DNA of 64,000 bases from Candidatus Obscuribacterales bacterium (GTDB lineage: Bacteria > Cyanobacteriota > Vampirovibrionia > Obscuribacterales > Obscuribacteraceae). The stretch covers positions 1,178,001 through 1,242,000 of the forward strand of contig JAHBVO010000003.1 of NCBI GenBank assembly GCA_019637435.1, given 5' to 3'. A model generated the notes under the pieces. The model saw only the letters and a list, made by a program, of their open reading frames with translations. It did not search any database and had not been told where the DNA came from. Shown in pieces: positions 1 to 10,360 of the stretch (position 1 is the stretch's first letter; the number at the start of each line of letters is the position of its first letter). The position numbers were made by a program, and so were the translations under genes.

Positions 1-3000
1 CCACCGCCGGTCGTCCCGTTAGTTACAATCGTTGTATTCCCGAGATTAATCGAACCTGTTCCTCGGCTAGTGATCGTTCTCTCTAAGTGATCAGGTCCGA
101 CCGTTCCAGTTGTGGTTGGCGTGAAGTTAAAACCGGCAATAAGCGTTAATCCATGGCCATCCCCGGCGTTATTGCTCAAATCCAATGTCAGAGTGTTGCC
201 ACCATCAGTGATGTCACCAGCTGACATGATTGCCAGGTCACTTGTGTAGATTAGTGAGCCGAGTGTGGAAATATCCAGCGCTGAACCGGTTGAGTTCGCG
301 ATGGTAGCGCCCGCATTTAGTATCAATGGATTTCCAGTCAGAGTGCCGTTTAAGGTCAATAGAGGTGTTGCTACCGCAGTGTAAGCGTTGCCTGTTACGA
401 CGACTCCAGCGTCTATCGTGATGAATTGGTTGCTTCCTTCCGCAATCAAATTCAACTTGCCGCTGAATGTTTGACTGCCCGTGAATTGGATGCCGTTAGA
501 CGATGCTCCGGATGCGACGGCCTGAATGTTTGTGAGGGTTGTGGAACTCATCACACCAGCGGATGGACCGCCTCCAATTACTATATTGCCGCCAGCCATT
601 CCGGCTGCCGTGCTTGTGATGCTAAGTCCTCCGGCGGTGGCTGAGATATTTCCCTGATTGTTGATTAGAAGGTCTGTGCCTAACGGACTGCTTATAGTGA
701 CGTTATCGCCGCTCAGAGTATCGCCGCTGCTGACTGTCAAGCTTGTTGCTGAGATCGTCAAATTGTCGGTTGGTATGGTGTTACCATTGGTGGTTATTGC
801 TCCTGTGCTATTAACGGTAATGTTTCGCCCCTCTGAGCCTTTAAGGAGCAACACCGGCGAGCTGTTGTTGAAAATTGGATTTGATTGACCAGCGTGAAAC
901 TCCATGGTTGAAACATTTGTGGCTATTGCCGAGGACATTGTCGCTCTGATGAATAGCGAGTCCGCTGCGATTGTGCCCGTCGCGGCAAGCGCGCCTCCAC
1001 CGCCGGCATTGATTGTCACGCTACCACCGCCGGCATTGATGCTGTTGAGCGTTATGTTGTTTTGCGGATTCAGGTATTCAACCGTGCCGGAAACAATTCG
1101 ACCGTTTTGGACACGCAGTCCTCCAGTGATTTGAAGAGGTACTGACGTGATTGAGACGTCCCCGGAGTTGGCTGACACTGCATTACTCGTGTCAGTTAAA
1201 CCATTTTGGCGAATACTGACGCCTGCCATCACCACGTCTCCGCTGGTTCCGCTGCCACCAGTGGTGGTGATGTTTCCAATGGTTACACCGCCCCTTCCAT
1301 AAAGGTATACATCACCACCATCGGTTGAACCAGTCGTGATAATCGAGGTGTTTCCAAGACTGATGCGCCCACCGCCGAAGGGGGTAGTGAGTGTGTAGTC
1401 ATCGTGATTGGGTCCGACTACGCCGCCGGTGTCGGGCGAAATTACGAATCCGGCCATAATGGTTAGCTGTCCGCCAGCGCCGGACGAGTTGCTCAGGTTT
1501 ATCGTCACATCATTTCCGTTATCGACGATGTTGCCGAATGAAATAATGGCCAGATCATGTGTGAATACGAGAGGTCCGAGCGTTGAAATATCCAGCACTG
1601 CGGAAGTCGAGTTTGCGTAAGTTAAACCCGGAGAGAGAATAAGTGGAGCGCCTATCAGTGATCCATTTTGCAACAGAGTTGGAGTATCCACGAAAACCGC
1701 GGAATCTCCGATAACCGATACGCCAGGTTGCACGCTGACACTCTGTCCGGTTGCGCTGGCTGTGATACTTGTTGTGCCTGAGAAAGTTTGATTTCCTGAA
1801 AAATCGATTGAATTGCTCGCAGTCGTTGGAGCGACAGCTGTGAGTTCTATGACACCGAATCCGGTGCTTACATCGAGTAAGCCGCCACCCGTAATTGTCA
1901 GATTTCCACCAATGCCACTGGCGGCAGTGCTTGTGACCTCAATGTTGTTCTGAAGTGCTGTTATCGCGTTTTGATTGTTGAGTATCACATTGAAGCCAGC
2001 CGTTCCATTTACTGAAACGTTGTTGCCTTCAATGTTTCCCTGGTTTATAACTGTTAAGTCGGAACTTCCTGCCGAGACTTGAACCAGATTGCCTTTAAAT
2101 GTGTTGCCTGTGCTGATGGTTACTTGCGGGCTGCTAACCGATAGCATCTCTGTTGCATTGAAATTGCCTGTTGTATGAAATGGGCTGGTTGTAGCTAGCG
2201 ACACATTCTTGCCGAAGGTATCGCCCCCGACGTCAATCGAGGAGCCGCTTACTAAAACGTCCCCGCCACCTTGGTCAAGAGGCGCGTCCCAACCCGGAAG
2301 ACCAGGACCGGTTATAGCCGGACCGACAGAACCTGAACCGCCTTTACCTAAACCAACTCCGCCAGTTGCCGGCGATGCACCACCTCCGGTACCGCCGGTT
2401 AGCGCGCTGCCGTCGCCGGCTGGCGTCACCGCGCCCTCACCGCCTCCAGGGAAAAGCTGGTTAGTTCCGCCGCCGCCACCACCTGCCGTCGCTCCTGCTC
2501 CGCCACCGAATACACCGCCTCCGCCTCCGGCACCGTTGCCGGCGAGGTCGCCACCGCCGCCACCTCCGCCGCCGAAGCTGCCGCCGCCACCGCCCGCGCC
2601 ACCGGGCGTTGAGTAGTAGCTCGAGGTGCCGGTACCACCAGCTCCACCATCGACTGCGAAGATGTTTCCTGTGATGTTGGCGGAGCCAGCTGCTGTGATG
2701 CTGATTGCTCCGGCAACCCCGCCCGCTCCCCCAAGTTGATAGAGCGACCCGGAAATGCCATTGCCACCGCCGCCGCCACCACCACCTCCGCCACCTGAGG
2801 TGTTGACGCTTCCACTAATATTGATGGAGCCATTGATCGATTCCAGGCTCACTGTGCCACCATCACCGCCCTCTCCGCCGGCTCCGTTGGATATGCTTCT
2901 ACCGCCCAAGCCACCTTGACCAAAAGCGAGCAGGTTATTCGCGCTTATGTTGTTTCCGGCTCTGATAGAAATATCGCCGGCGCCTGAAGCCTTTTGGATT

Positions 3001-5114
3001 GGGGTAATATTGCTAGTCGACATTCCTGGTGCCGCAGTTACGAGGTCGCCACCGATAACGACGTTTGCGAAGTTGCTGGCAACGTTGGGAGCGCTGACAA
3101 TTGAAAAGCCATCGATGATCTGTCCGACCGTGTTAAACGTCACGGTGTCTCCGCTGCTACTGAGAGGAGCGGACGTTGATATTGTTATGTTGCCGGAGTT
3201 TCCTCCTTGCTGTCCGTTGGTTAGATCTGCTCCTGCTCCCGTGTTTACAGATCCGAGTTGAATGGTTGTTTGGGAGGCGACAGGTGTCGCTCCGGCAAAA
3301 ATCCTGACATCACCGCCGCTGAGGTTACCTGTGCCGTATGAAGTTAGAAGGCTGTTGACCGCAAGCGTTACAGATCCTTTGCCACCGCCACCAACCGCAG
3401 TAAGCGTGATGTTTCCGCCCTTGCTTCCAGTGCCACCAGTGGTGCCACTGGTATCGATTACATTGACCGCGGCATTCGATAGATTGATGTTGCCGCCGGC
3501 ACCAGTCACGAAGTTGACGATAGCTGTTTCAGCGCCCTGGAGTTGAGTTATTGAGCCGAGATCGTTTGACGGTTGATTAGAGCCGCCGCCGGACGTTATC
3601 GACGCGCCCGCAACCAGCGTTACGTTGAAGCCGTGAGCGACTATCTGCGACGTTCCGCTTCCGTCGTCGAGAATGTCTCCCGATGCGAGAATTGCCACAT
3701 CTTCGTTGAACGTATTTAGTCCATTGATAATGATGTTACCGCCTTTATTCACAAAGGTCGGGTCCCCTGTAACGCAGTTGTTGCCGAGATACAGATTCTC
3801 AGTGTCAACGTAGAAATGCTCTTCGCCTGCAACCGTGTTGAGATGAGCGTTTGTTTCTCCGAATACCCCTATTATTTTTCCTGTTCCTGAATACAGATTG
3901 AGGTTGTTTGCGAAGTAGTCTCCGCCGACCAGTGTGATGTTACCTGGTCCTGCATAATCTGCCGAACGAATATTTATATCGCCTTGGAGAGCTTGAATGG
4001 AGCCGTTTCCGCCGATCACGGTTATGTTCTGCTCAAGAGTCGCACCTGCGACGTTGACATTGCCGGCCAGCGATTGCATTGTTCCGGAGTTGATAATTTC
4101 ACCGTTGCCCGAAACGATATTTAGATCTCTTTCTGCCGTAATAGTCGGCGTTGATTGCGGTGATGTGCTCCCTTCTGTAGCACGTCCGTTTCGAGCTACT
4201 GAACCGACGGTATTCTCGATGCCACCGCTGGTAGTGACTAGTGTCAGGTTGCCGGCGCTGGAAATTTGTCCGTGGTTTGTAATCCCTTTTCGGGCTTCCA
4301 GCTCCAAGCTCAGGTCTTCAATGCCGCCTTTTACAAGGCTTTTGGCGGTGTCACTTAAAGTAGTGGAGATCGTTGCACCGGCTTCGTTCGTGATTTCTTT
4401 AGCAATAATTCGCCCAGAATTTAAACGCTCATCTGTTGAAACGCCGTAGATTGATCCGAAGTTTTGGATATCGCCGGAAACTGCTATCTTGCGACTGGAA
4501 GTGACGAGATTAATTGCCGTTACATTCGTCGGGATGACGAGGTCTCCAACTCGGCGAGACGCGACTGAGTTTAAAGAGAAGGAACCACTTTGAGCAATTC
4601 CGTCGGAATTAATGCCCAGTGTTTGCGTTCCGTCTTCTGCTAATTGTTTGAGTGCCACATACTCGGCGGCTGTCACTCGCGAGCCGGCTGAGAAGGTTTT
4701 TTCCTCGCCTCCGACTGTGATTGTTAGGTTGGGGGAGGAGCGGAATAGCGACCGATCCAGAGTTACCGAGAGCTTCGTTGAGGTCATGTCCAAATCCCGC
4801 AAATTGGTATTGCGGATAAGCTGCTCGCGTCGTTCTAAGCGCAGTTCGCGTGATAGTGGCAAATCTCGCGCGCCAATTCGGTGAGCGCCTCTGTTGGCTG
4901 TCTCGACTTGCGGAACGGGAATTTGACCGGCGCCAGTTATGTTTGGAGCCCGATGGCGAACATCCGTCCACCCCGTTGAGATTCGATTGCCCCGACCTTC
5001 GGGGCGTCCACTCAAAACTGGGAGATCGCTTGCCTCGGCCTGCGAGCCGAAGGAAGCAATCGGAGAACACGCAAAAACGACCAACGGGAGCGTGCCTCTG
5101 GAAAGCCTTTTCAT
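1..5114 (-). CDS. Giant filamentous-haemagglutinin-like adhesin, N-terminal part (paralogue 1, cut by left edge)
   Basis: A continuous minus-strand frame of about 1704 codons runs from an ATG at 5114 to the window edge. GAGG lies about 11 nt upstream of the start. The N-terminus MKRLSRGTLPLVVFACSPIA is signal-peptide-like. Then comes a module shared with the two other large proteins here: a VTAAEYVAL segment, GTQTLGINSDG, and an internal TGDPTF motif. The rest is hundreds of short beta-strand repeats rich in G, N, S and T (patterns such as GGNITI, VISAG, LSVSSG), as in right-handed beta-helix adhesins. Around the middle there is a glycine-rich block. The protein is probably exported and surface-exposed, acting in adhesion or biofilm. 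I see no TpsB-type transporter in the window, and the C-terminus is not visible, so the export route is unknown. It is divergently arranged with the macroglobulin-like gene at 5392. Confidence 0.85.
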   Translation of the reverse strand, partial: MKRLSRGTLPLVVFACSPIASFGSQAEASDLPVLSGRPEGRGNRISTGWTDVRHRAPNITGAGQIPVPQVETANRGAHRIGARDLPLSRELRLERREQLIRNTNLRDLDMTSTKLSVTLDRSLFRSSPNLTITVGGEEKTFSAGSRVTAAEYVALKQLAEDGTQTLGINSDGIAQSGSFSLNSVASRRVGDLVIPTNVTAINLVTSSRKIAVSGDIQNFGSIYGVSTDERLNSGRIIAKEITNEAGATISTTLSDTAKSLVKGGIEDLSLELEARKGITNHGQISSAGNLTLVTTSGGIENTVGSVARNGRATEGSTSPQSTPTITAERDLNIVSGNGEIINSGTMQSLAGNVNVAGATLEQNITVIGGNGSIQALQGDINIRSADYAGPGNITLVGGDYFANNLNLYSGTGKIIGVFGETNAHLNTVAGEEHFYVDTENLYLGNNCVTGDPTFVNKGGNIIINGLNTFNEDVAILASGDILDDGSGTSQIVAHGFNVTLVAGASITSGGGSNQPSNDLGSITQLQGAETAIVNFVTGAGGNINLSNAAVNVIDTSGTTGGTGSKGGNITLTAVGGGGKGSVTLAVNSLLTSYGTGNLSGGDVRIFAGATPVASQTTIQLGSVNTGAGADLTNGQQGGNSGNITISTSAPLSSSGDTVTFNTVGQIIDGFSIVSAPNVASNFANVVIGGDLVTAAPGMSTSNITPIQKASGAGDISIRAGNNISANNLLAFGQGGLGGRSISNGAGGEGGDGGTVSLESINGSINISGSVNTSGGGGGGGGGGGNGISGSLYQLGGAGGVAGAISITAAGSANITGNIFAVDGGAGGTGTSSYYSTPGGAGGGGGSFGGGGGGGGDLAGNGAGGGGGVFGGGAGATAGGGGGGTNQLFPGGGEGAVTPAGDGSALTGGTGGGASPATGGVGLGKGGSGSVGPAITGPGLPGWDAPLDQGGGDVLVSGSSIDVGGDTFGKNVSLATTSPFHTTGNFNATEMLSVSSPQVTISTGNTFKGNLVQVSAGSSDLTVINQGNIEGNNVSVNGTAGFNVILNNQNAITALQNNIEVTSTAASGIGGNLTITGGGLLDVSTGFGVIELTAVAPTTASNSIDFSGNQTFSGTTSITASATGQSVSVQPGVSVIGDSAVFVDTPTLLQNGSLIGAPLILSPGLTYANSTSAVLDISTLGPLVFTHDLAIISFGNIVDNGNDVTINLSNSSGAGGQLTIMAGFVISPDTGGVVGPNHDDYTLTTPFGGGRISLGNTSIITTGSTDGGDVYLYGRGGVTIGNITTTGGSGTSGDVVMAGVSIRQNGLTDTSNAVSANSGDVSITSVPLQITGGLRVQNGRIVSGTVEYLNPQNNITLNSINAGGGSVTINAGGGGALAATGTIAADSLFIRATMSSAIATNVSTMEFHAGQSNPIFNNSSPVLLLKGSEGRNITVNSTGAITTNGNTIPTDNLTISATSLTVSSGDTLSGDNVTISSPLGTDLLINNQGNISATAGGLSITSTAAGMAGGNIVIGGGPSAGVMSSTTLTNIQAVASGASSNGIQFTGSQTFSGKLNLIAEGSNQFITIDAGVVVTGNAYTAVATPLLTLNGTLTGNPLILNAGATIANSTGSALDISTLGSLIYTSDLAIMSAGDITDGGNTLTLDLSNNAGDGHGLTLIAGFNFTPTTTGTVGPDHLERTITSRGTGSINLGNTTIVTNGTTGG
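2255..2800 (-). repeat. Glycine-rich low-complexity tract inside adhesin paralogue 1
   Basis: On the minus strand this stretch codes for runs of glycine broken by A, S, N, T or F (for example GGAGGGG, SFGGGGGGGD, GGGGVFGGG). On the plus strand it appears as CCGCC/CACC-rich DNA. The other two adhesin paralogues in the window have no comparable block. The composition resembles PGRS-type flexible linkers. Long plus-strand proline-rich open frames here are only its antisense shadow. Confidence 0.75.
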
Positions 5115-5391
5115 GGAAATCGTTGCCTCAAAATGATGGAAAGCCAGCAATCAGCTATAAAGAGTACATGTCAAACCCTTCGGTGTCTATGATTTCCGCC
5201 GGCTTTGTAAATCATGCTGGCTAACGCGATATGCGGTCTCGTCACTGGCTAGAGAAATTTCGAACCTGCAATCGACTTCAGTAATCGGTTTGGTCGGTGT
5301 GGTTCGGCGAGGGCGGAAACTTGCTGTCTTTGGCAAAGAACTGGACCTTCACCTACAATTGAGACACTCGGATCAGCGGAGAGTTTTGGCT

Positions 5392-8300
5392 ATGGCTTTA
5401 CGGCTTATGCGTGCTGCGCGCATCGTTCAGGTTTCTATGTGTTTGATGTTGATTGTGGTCCAGGCTTTGCCTGAACCGTGTTCAGCGTCAGTCCGGATGC
5501 CAGTGCCCGAAGAGGAAAAGAAACGGCAAGCTGCGGTTTCGGTCATTTCAGCCGTCTATCCGTTAAAGACCTCCTCGGTGAGAGATTTCGTTGAGTTTGA
5601 AGACTACAGCCGCGATATGGTTTGGGACGCTCTGGTTAACCACCCCTACTATCGGAATGCTCCCAGGCACTCGTTCGAGCCAATCAAGGCATCGCCATTG
5701 AGTCGTGTACAGCGACAAGAGGAGCATGCGGTTTCCCCTGAGACTAAACGCAACGTGTTGCACATCTCCACATTTGCCAAGCCACAAAATAGTGCACAAC
5801 AGATGCAGAGCTCCTATCCGTTTACGGTTTCTATAAAATCAAAAGACGGCAAGCATGTGTCAATAGTAAGTTCGAAGACCGACGTTCAATCTGAATTGAG
5901 ATTGCGATCCGATTCGAAAAAAGAACCGCTTGTGGTGCGAAGGTTGTATCCGGTTTGGGAGCAGCAGGCTGTCAGTGACATGCCGGTTCCCGGAATTGTT
6001 TTGGGTTTTTCTAAGTCAATGGTTGCATCGAGCGAGGTGGGACACAACACAAATATCAATGCATCTGTTGCACCGCCGATTAGCGGATCGTGGAGATGGT
6101 TAGATTCGAAGACATTAATGTTTGACCCGGAAGCCGGTCAGCTTGCGTTGGGCACCGCATTTGAAATCAAGGTGCCGAAGGGTACAAAGGCTCTTGATGG
6201 AACGGCGTTAGAGCAGGAGTTTCTGTCGAAATTCAAAACCTGTCTGAGTGTTCCGGTAATCGACTTCACAACATCTCCGGAATTTTCTGCGCTGTTTCTC
6301 TTCAAGTCACCGATTGAGGTAAAAACTCTCGAATCCAGAATCGAAGCGACGATCGAAGACAAACCTGTGTCGATGGGAATGGCACCATCTAAGGCGCAGC
6401 AGAGACCCTTGAAACTGCGCCTTGCGTCAGACGATCAGGCGCGGCGACTACTGGGAGAGCGATACAAGAAGGAGCAAACTTTTGCGTTTGTGCCCGAAAC
6501 ACAACCTCCTGATGGCGCGCGAATCTCGCTCAATCTCAGGGAAGGTGTGGAAGCGCTCAGCGGGTCCAAAACAATGAACCCTTTGACAACAGGATTCTTA
6601 TTGCGAAGCAAACAGCTGTTGATTAGAGGAGCCGATGCGGAGAGGGTCTATGAACCTGGTGAACCGCTGGAAGTCGTATTCAGTCAGATGATTGCAGATA
6701 ACAATAAATCCGATAGGGTTTCGGTTTCCCCACCGATCGAAAACCTGCAGCTTGGATTTTCGAACAGCCGTCTCTACCTGAAGGGTGATACCGTTCCTGG
6801 TACCAATTACACTATTACGCTGAAGCGCGGTTTTAGAAGCAAAGAAAGCGAGTTAGAGCTTGACCAGAGTGTTACATGTCGTGTTGGCTCTTACAAGCCG
6901 CGATTGATTCCGCCTGCGCATCCTTATGCGCTGATTGATAGCTCCAAGCACACATATTCGATCAGTTCGGTGAACGTAAATCGGCTGCGAGTGCGAGTAT
7001 ACAATGAAGATGGGGACCAAACCAACGAGGAGAGTTTTCTTTGGAAGAGGCAGAATTTACTTCAAGAACGCCGACCGACTGCCGCACCGCTCCTGGATAT
7101 CACAATGGAGCCGCACGGAGTCAAAGATCGAATTACGGAAACTCCTGTCGATCTTTCCAAATTAATTCTCTCCGGCAGGCATCAGCTGTACATTTGTGTT
7201 GACCAGATTGAGACGAGCAATGCTGAGTCGTCACAGTCAGGCGAGCCCGGTGCGCTCAAACCGATCAAGTCATTTTCGGTAATCCTCCAAGTGAGCGATT
7301 TAAGGGTGACATGTTTCCCTTTGGAGGACAAACTTGCATTTTGGGTAATCGATGGCAAGACGGGCTCGCCGGTTAGAGGTGCCCGGGTTTCACGCTACCA
7401 GCGGTGGAAGCAAACGATTTTACCGACTTCGCCACCAGCTTGGGCTGCCCATTACAAGAAGTCCAACGATGCACAGGATGTTGTTACTCTGACGAATGCA
7501 GATGGAATAGCTTGGCTTCCTGCTGGTGCCGCGGAGTCGGGCGGGGCACCGTTTTTGGTTAAAACCGCAAACGATGCAGTTGTTGTTTTCGGCGAGGCCG
7601 CTCCGTTGCTCTTGGGTCTCGTGCGTGCGCAGTTGGACAATGAGATGGTCGTTGCGGATCGCAAAGGTTCGGACGCTTATATCAGGCTTGAGCTACCGTT
7701 CGAGTCATCAATCGGAGTTCTTGCTTGTAAGAGCGATAAGCGATTCGCTCTAATTCCTCTCAAATTTGATTCTAGAGTTGCGCAAATTGCCGTTCCTCAC
7801 TATCGAAACGATGATCTGGCTATGCACTTCGTACTGAAAGTTTATGATACCGACTTTGGTAGCAAACCCATCTCGCCAACATCCCGGCGCTCGGCAATGA
7901 TGGGTCTCTCTTATGACCCCAGGCTAAATGACCGACCTGCTGTAAATCAATACGAGGGGTTGCTTCGACGAACCGCTCTACCTGCAAAGGTTGAATTCGA
8001 GATTCAACCAGAAACAACTAAGCGGCTGAACAGCATGCCGAAAGGCGAATATTCTGAAGTGCGTTTTGCCTGGCCCACATCAGTCGATGGACTTGCAGCG
8101 TTAAATGATTCAAAAATCGAACTCAATTTTCAAGTTGGCGAACTGCATGCCAGATACAGCTCTTCGCACTCCGGTGTAAGGAGAAGCACATACTTCCCGA
8201 TCCCAATCAGGGAGGCCTGCGCACCTAAAAAGGTTGAAGAGCCGAATGCTCAAGAGTCGAGTGTTCCGCTGCCCGTAACGAAATCGGAAGCGCATGTGGT

Positions 8301-10311
8301 ACTTCCAAAGTCGGTTGTTCTGGGCGACACGCTTAACCTGTGTATTCAAATTCGCAATGCTACATCGATGACCTCAGCGTTCGAGATCTCAATTAAGAGT
8401 AAGGACGATTCTAAAACGTTTCAATCGAAAATCGTAGATATCGAACCTGGTGTCACGGATGTTTACATCGACAATTTTGAAGCTCTAGTCGCGCAGCTGG
8501 AGGGGCAGGGAGCAACACTTCATGTTAGAGAAGTGTCCGGTACCACTGCTCTGGATCTTGAATTCGATACAGCGATGCTAAAGCGCTATAGAGAGACCAC
8601 GAAGTTTTTGCCTGGTGTCAGCGGCAGTACCGTCAATCGAGGCATGCTCGTCGATCATTCTGACGAACCACTAAAGGGAAAGCTGCTCCTTTCTAATTAT
8701 TTTGCACCAATTATTCAGGAGCTTGAGTATAGATTCGAATCAACGCCAATGCTCTCCTCTAATTTGCGTGCTGCCAGGTTGCTTGCTTTTCTAGAGCGTC
8801 GGCGGTTAGACAAATCACCTCACATCGAGCAGATTATTAACGAAGATGTGCGCCTATTCGAGGATGTTTCGAGACAAGGCTTCGAATGGAAATCTTGGTT
8901 GCCTACCGGCGAGCATCAGAACGTGCATGGCTCAATGTATCAATGGAGTCCGTATCTAATGGTGGAAGCGCTGCTTGCCGCTCAGGAAGCAGGTATTGAT
9001 TTTGACAAGTCTGGCATGAATTCATTTCTTCTTAAAGGTCCGTTCGTGTTTTTGAAAGGGCAGAAGGACATCCCGAGAGATCTCAGTCAGTTACAAAGTT
9101 TCGCTTGCTATCAATCGACTCGCGGTTTGAAAGAAATTCACAAAGCCGACTCGGCGTCGTTGAAATACGATCAGCAGAGGTACGCCAAAGATCTCGATGA
9201 ATGGTTGGCATCGCGGGATCTCACCACGATGGATGGTGAGGAACTAGCATGGACCGTGATGACCTGCCGCTTACTGCCGGTTTTGACTGCGAACAAAAAT
9301 GCGTTGGAAAGCCGGCTCTGGGCGGTTGCTTCGCGAAGTCCAGAGTCTGATGCCGCTAACAAGACCTTGCCACCGCGCACTGCAAGAACGCCAGACGAAC
9401 AACTTCGCTACGAGCCTATCGAGCCAATTACAGACGACACGACTGCGGTTGCTGCGCTGCTAATGGCTGTTTTAGATGAGAACGCGCCCCAGGACATTCA
9501 CGATAATCCGGAGATTGTTCTTAAGTTGACGAAGAAGCTCGAGACAAACTTCTACGAGACCGGGTGGACTAATCTAGCGAAAGCTGGATTTTGTCTAAGG
9601 TCTTTGTACAAAACTGAGAAGCTCGGCAAACCAGCTTCGAGCGGTAAGTTTGTGTTTGCTCCAAGAGGTGCAGGCAAAGCAGAGGTTGAGTCCATCTCGC
9701 GCAGTTCAGGGGGACTGGAATCTCGCGAATACGATGTCGAGCTAACGTCGGAGCATCCGATTCAAATGGTCCTGTCCGGCGAAGTATTTTTCAACATCAG
9801 GACCAAGTTTGTTGATAGGTCCGCCGAGTTAGCAGCGGAGTCTGAACTGTTTGCATTAAGACGAATGTTGCTCCCGGCGGATTCGTCATCATCATCAGTA
9901 TGGCGCACCGCAGATGGTATCTGGCATTGCAAGAAGGACTCGACGGTGACCATGCGTGTGTTCCTACTGCCGAAGTATGAAGTGGATTGGCTGGCTACGA
10001 TGGTTCCATTTCCAGCGGGATTCGAGCCGATTCCGCCAAAAGAAGAAATCACATATGATGCGGTCCCTGTCTGGGAGACTGACCCGGGCGTTCGCGAAAT
10101 CTACAACCGAGTTCCGCAAAAGATAATCGAAAAGGACCAGAAGCTAGAACTCTATTCTCGAAAGCTGATACCACTTCTTTATCGCTTCGAATATAACTTC
10201 AAAGCCGCTAACACCGGAACATTCCATCTACCTCCGGTAGAGATCAACAAGGTATTCGATTCCACGGACTTCGCGCGCACCGGATGCGACACCGTGGTGA
10301 TTGAGGAATAA
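5392..10311 (+). CDS. Alpha-2-macroglobulin-like secreted protein without a thioester
   Basis: The protein has 1639 residues from the ATG at 5392. I prefer this to the longer frame from 5290 because MALRLMRAARIVQVSMCLML begins a clear signal peptide ending near EPCSA, and GGAGAG lies just upstream. The order resembles bacterial macroglobulins. N-terminal beta-sandwich domains include a YEPGEPLEVVFSQMI segment. A carrier-like domain follows (KLAFWVIDGKTGSPVRGARV), as in MG domains. The C-terminal third is helical and looks like a thioester-domain fold (WSPYLMVEALLAAQEAGIDF). No CxEQ thioester is present, so it cannot trap proteases covalently in the classical way. It may protect the envelope or act as a scaffold. 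Its end faces the GH3 gene, 49 bp away. The family assignment is moderate and rests on domain order. Confidence 0.65.
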   Translation: MALRLMRAARIVQVSMCLMLIVVQALPEPCSASVRMPVPEEEKKRQAAVSVISAVYPLKTSSVRDFVEFEDYSRDMVWDALVNHPYYRNAPRHSFEPIKASPLSRVQRQEEHAVSPETKRNVLHISTFAKPQNSAQQMQSSYPFTVSIKSKDGKHVSIVSSKTDVQSELRLRSDSKKEPLVVRRLYPVWEQQAVSDMPVPGIVLGFSKSMVASSEVGHNTNINASVAPPISGSWRWLDSKTLMFDPEAGQLALGTAFEIKVPKGTKALDGTALEQEFLSKFKTCLSVPVIDFTTSPEFSALFLFKSPIEVKTLESRIEATIEDKPVSMGMAPSKAQQRPLKLRLASDDQARRLLGERYKKEQTFAFVPETQPPDGARISLNLREGVEALSGSKTMNPLTTGFLLRSKQLLIRGADAERVYEPGEPLEVVFSQMIADNNKSDRVSVSPPIENLQLGFSNSRLYLKGDTVPGTNYTITLKRGFRSKESELELDQSVTCRVGSYKPRLIPPAHPYALIDSSKHTYSISSVNVNRLRVRVYNEDGDQTNEESFLWKRQNLLQERRPTAAPLLDITMEPHGVKDRITETPVDLSKLILSGRHQLYICVDQIETSNAESSQSGEPGALKPIKSFSVILQVSDLRVTCFPLEDKLAFWVIDGKTGSPVRGARVSRYQRWKQTILPTSPPAWAAHYKKSNDAQDVVTLTNADGIAWLPAGAAESGGAPFLVKTANDAVVVFGEAAPLLLGLVRAQLDNEMVVADRKGSDAYIRLELPFESSIGVLACKSDKRFALIPLKFDSRVAQIAVPHYRNDDLAMHFVLKVYDTDFGSKPISPTSRRSAMMGLSYDPRLNDRPAVNQYEGLLRRTALPAKVEFEIQPETTKRLNSMPKGEYSEVRFAWPTSVDGLAALNDSKIELNFQVGELHARYSSSHSGVRRSTYFPIPIREACAPKKVEEPNAQESSVPLPVTKSEAHVVLPKSVVLGDTLNLCIQIRNATSMTSAFEISIKSKDDSKTFQSKIVDIEPGVTDVYIDNFEALVAQLEGQGATLHVREVSGTTALDLEFDTAMLKRYRETTKFLPGVSGSTVNRGMLVDHSDEPLKGKLLLSNYFAPIIQELEYRFESTPMLSSNLRAARLLAFLERRRLDKSPHIEQIINEDVRLFEDVSRQGFEWKSWLPTGEHQNVHGSMYQWSPYLMVEALLAAQEAGIDFDKSGMNSFLLKGPFVFLKGQKDIPRDLSQLQSFACYQSTRGLKEIHKADSASLKYDQQRYAKDLDEWLASRDLTTMDGEELAWTVMTCRLLPVLTANKNALESRLWAVASRSPESDAANKTLPPRTARTPDEQLRYEPIEPITDDTTAVAALLMAVLDENAPQDIHDNPEIVLKLTKKLETNFYETGWTNLAKAGFCLRSLYKTEKLGKPASSGKFVFAPRGAGKAEVESISRSSGGLESREYDVELTSEHPIQMVLSGEVFFNIRTKFVDRSAELAAESELFALRRMLLPADSSSSSVWRTADGIWHCKKDSTVTMRVFLLPKYEVDWLATMVPFPAGFEPIPPKEEITYDAVPVWETDPGVREIYNRVPQKIIEKDQKLELYSRKLIPLLYRFEYNFKAANTGTFHLPPVEINKVFDSTDFARTGCDTVVIEE

Positions 10312-10360
10312 GGTGCTCGAGAGGACTAGCTGAGGCACTGCATCTCCCGCGACTTCTTCT

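Noticed and set aside
426-4449. Many plus-strand open frames rich in Val, Pro, Leu and Ser
   Set aside because: They are the antisense shadow of the giant minus-strand adhesin frame, have no ribosome binding sites and show composition dictated by the Gly/Asn/Thr repeats opposite.
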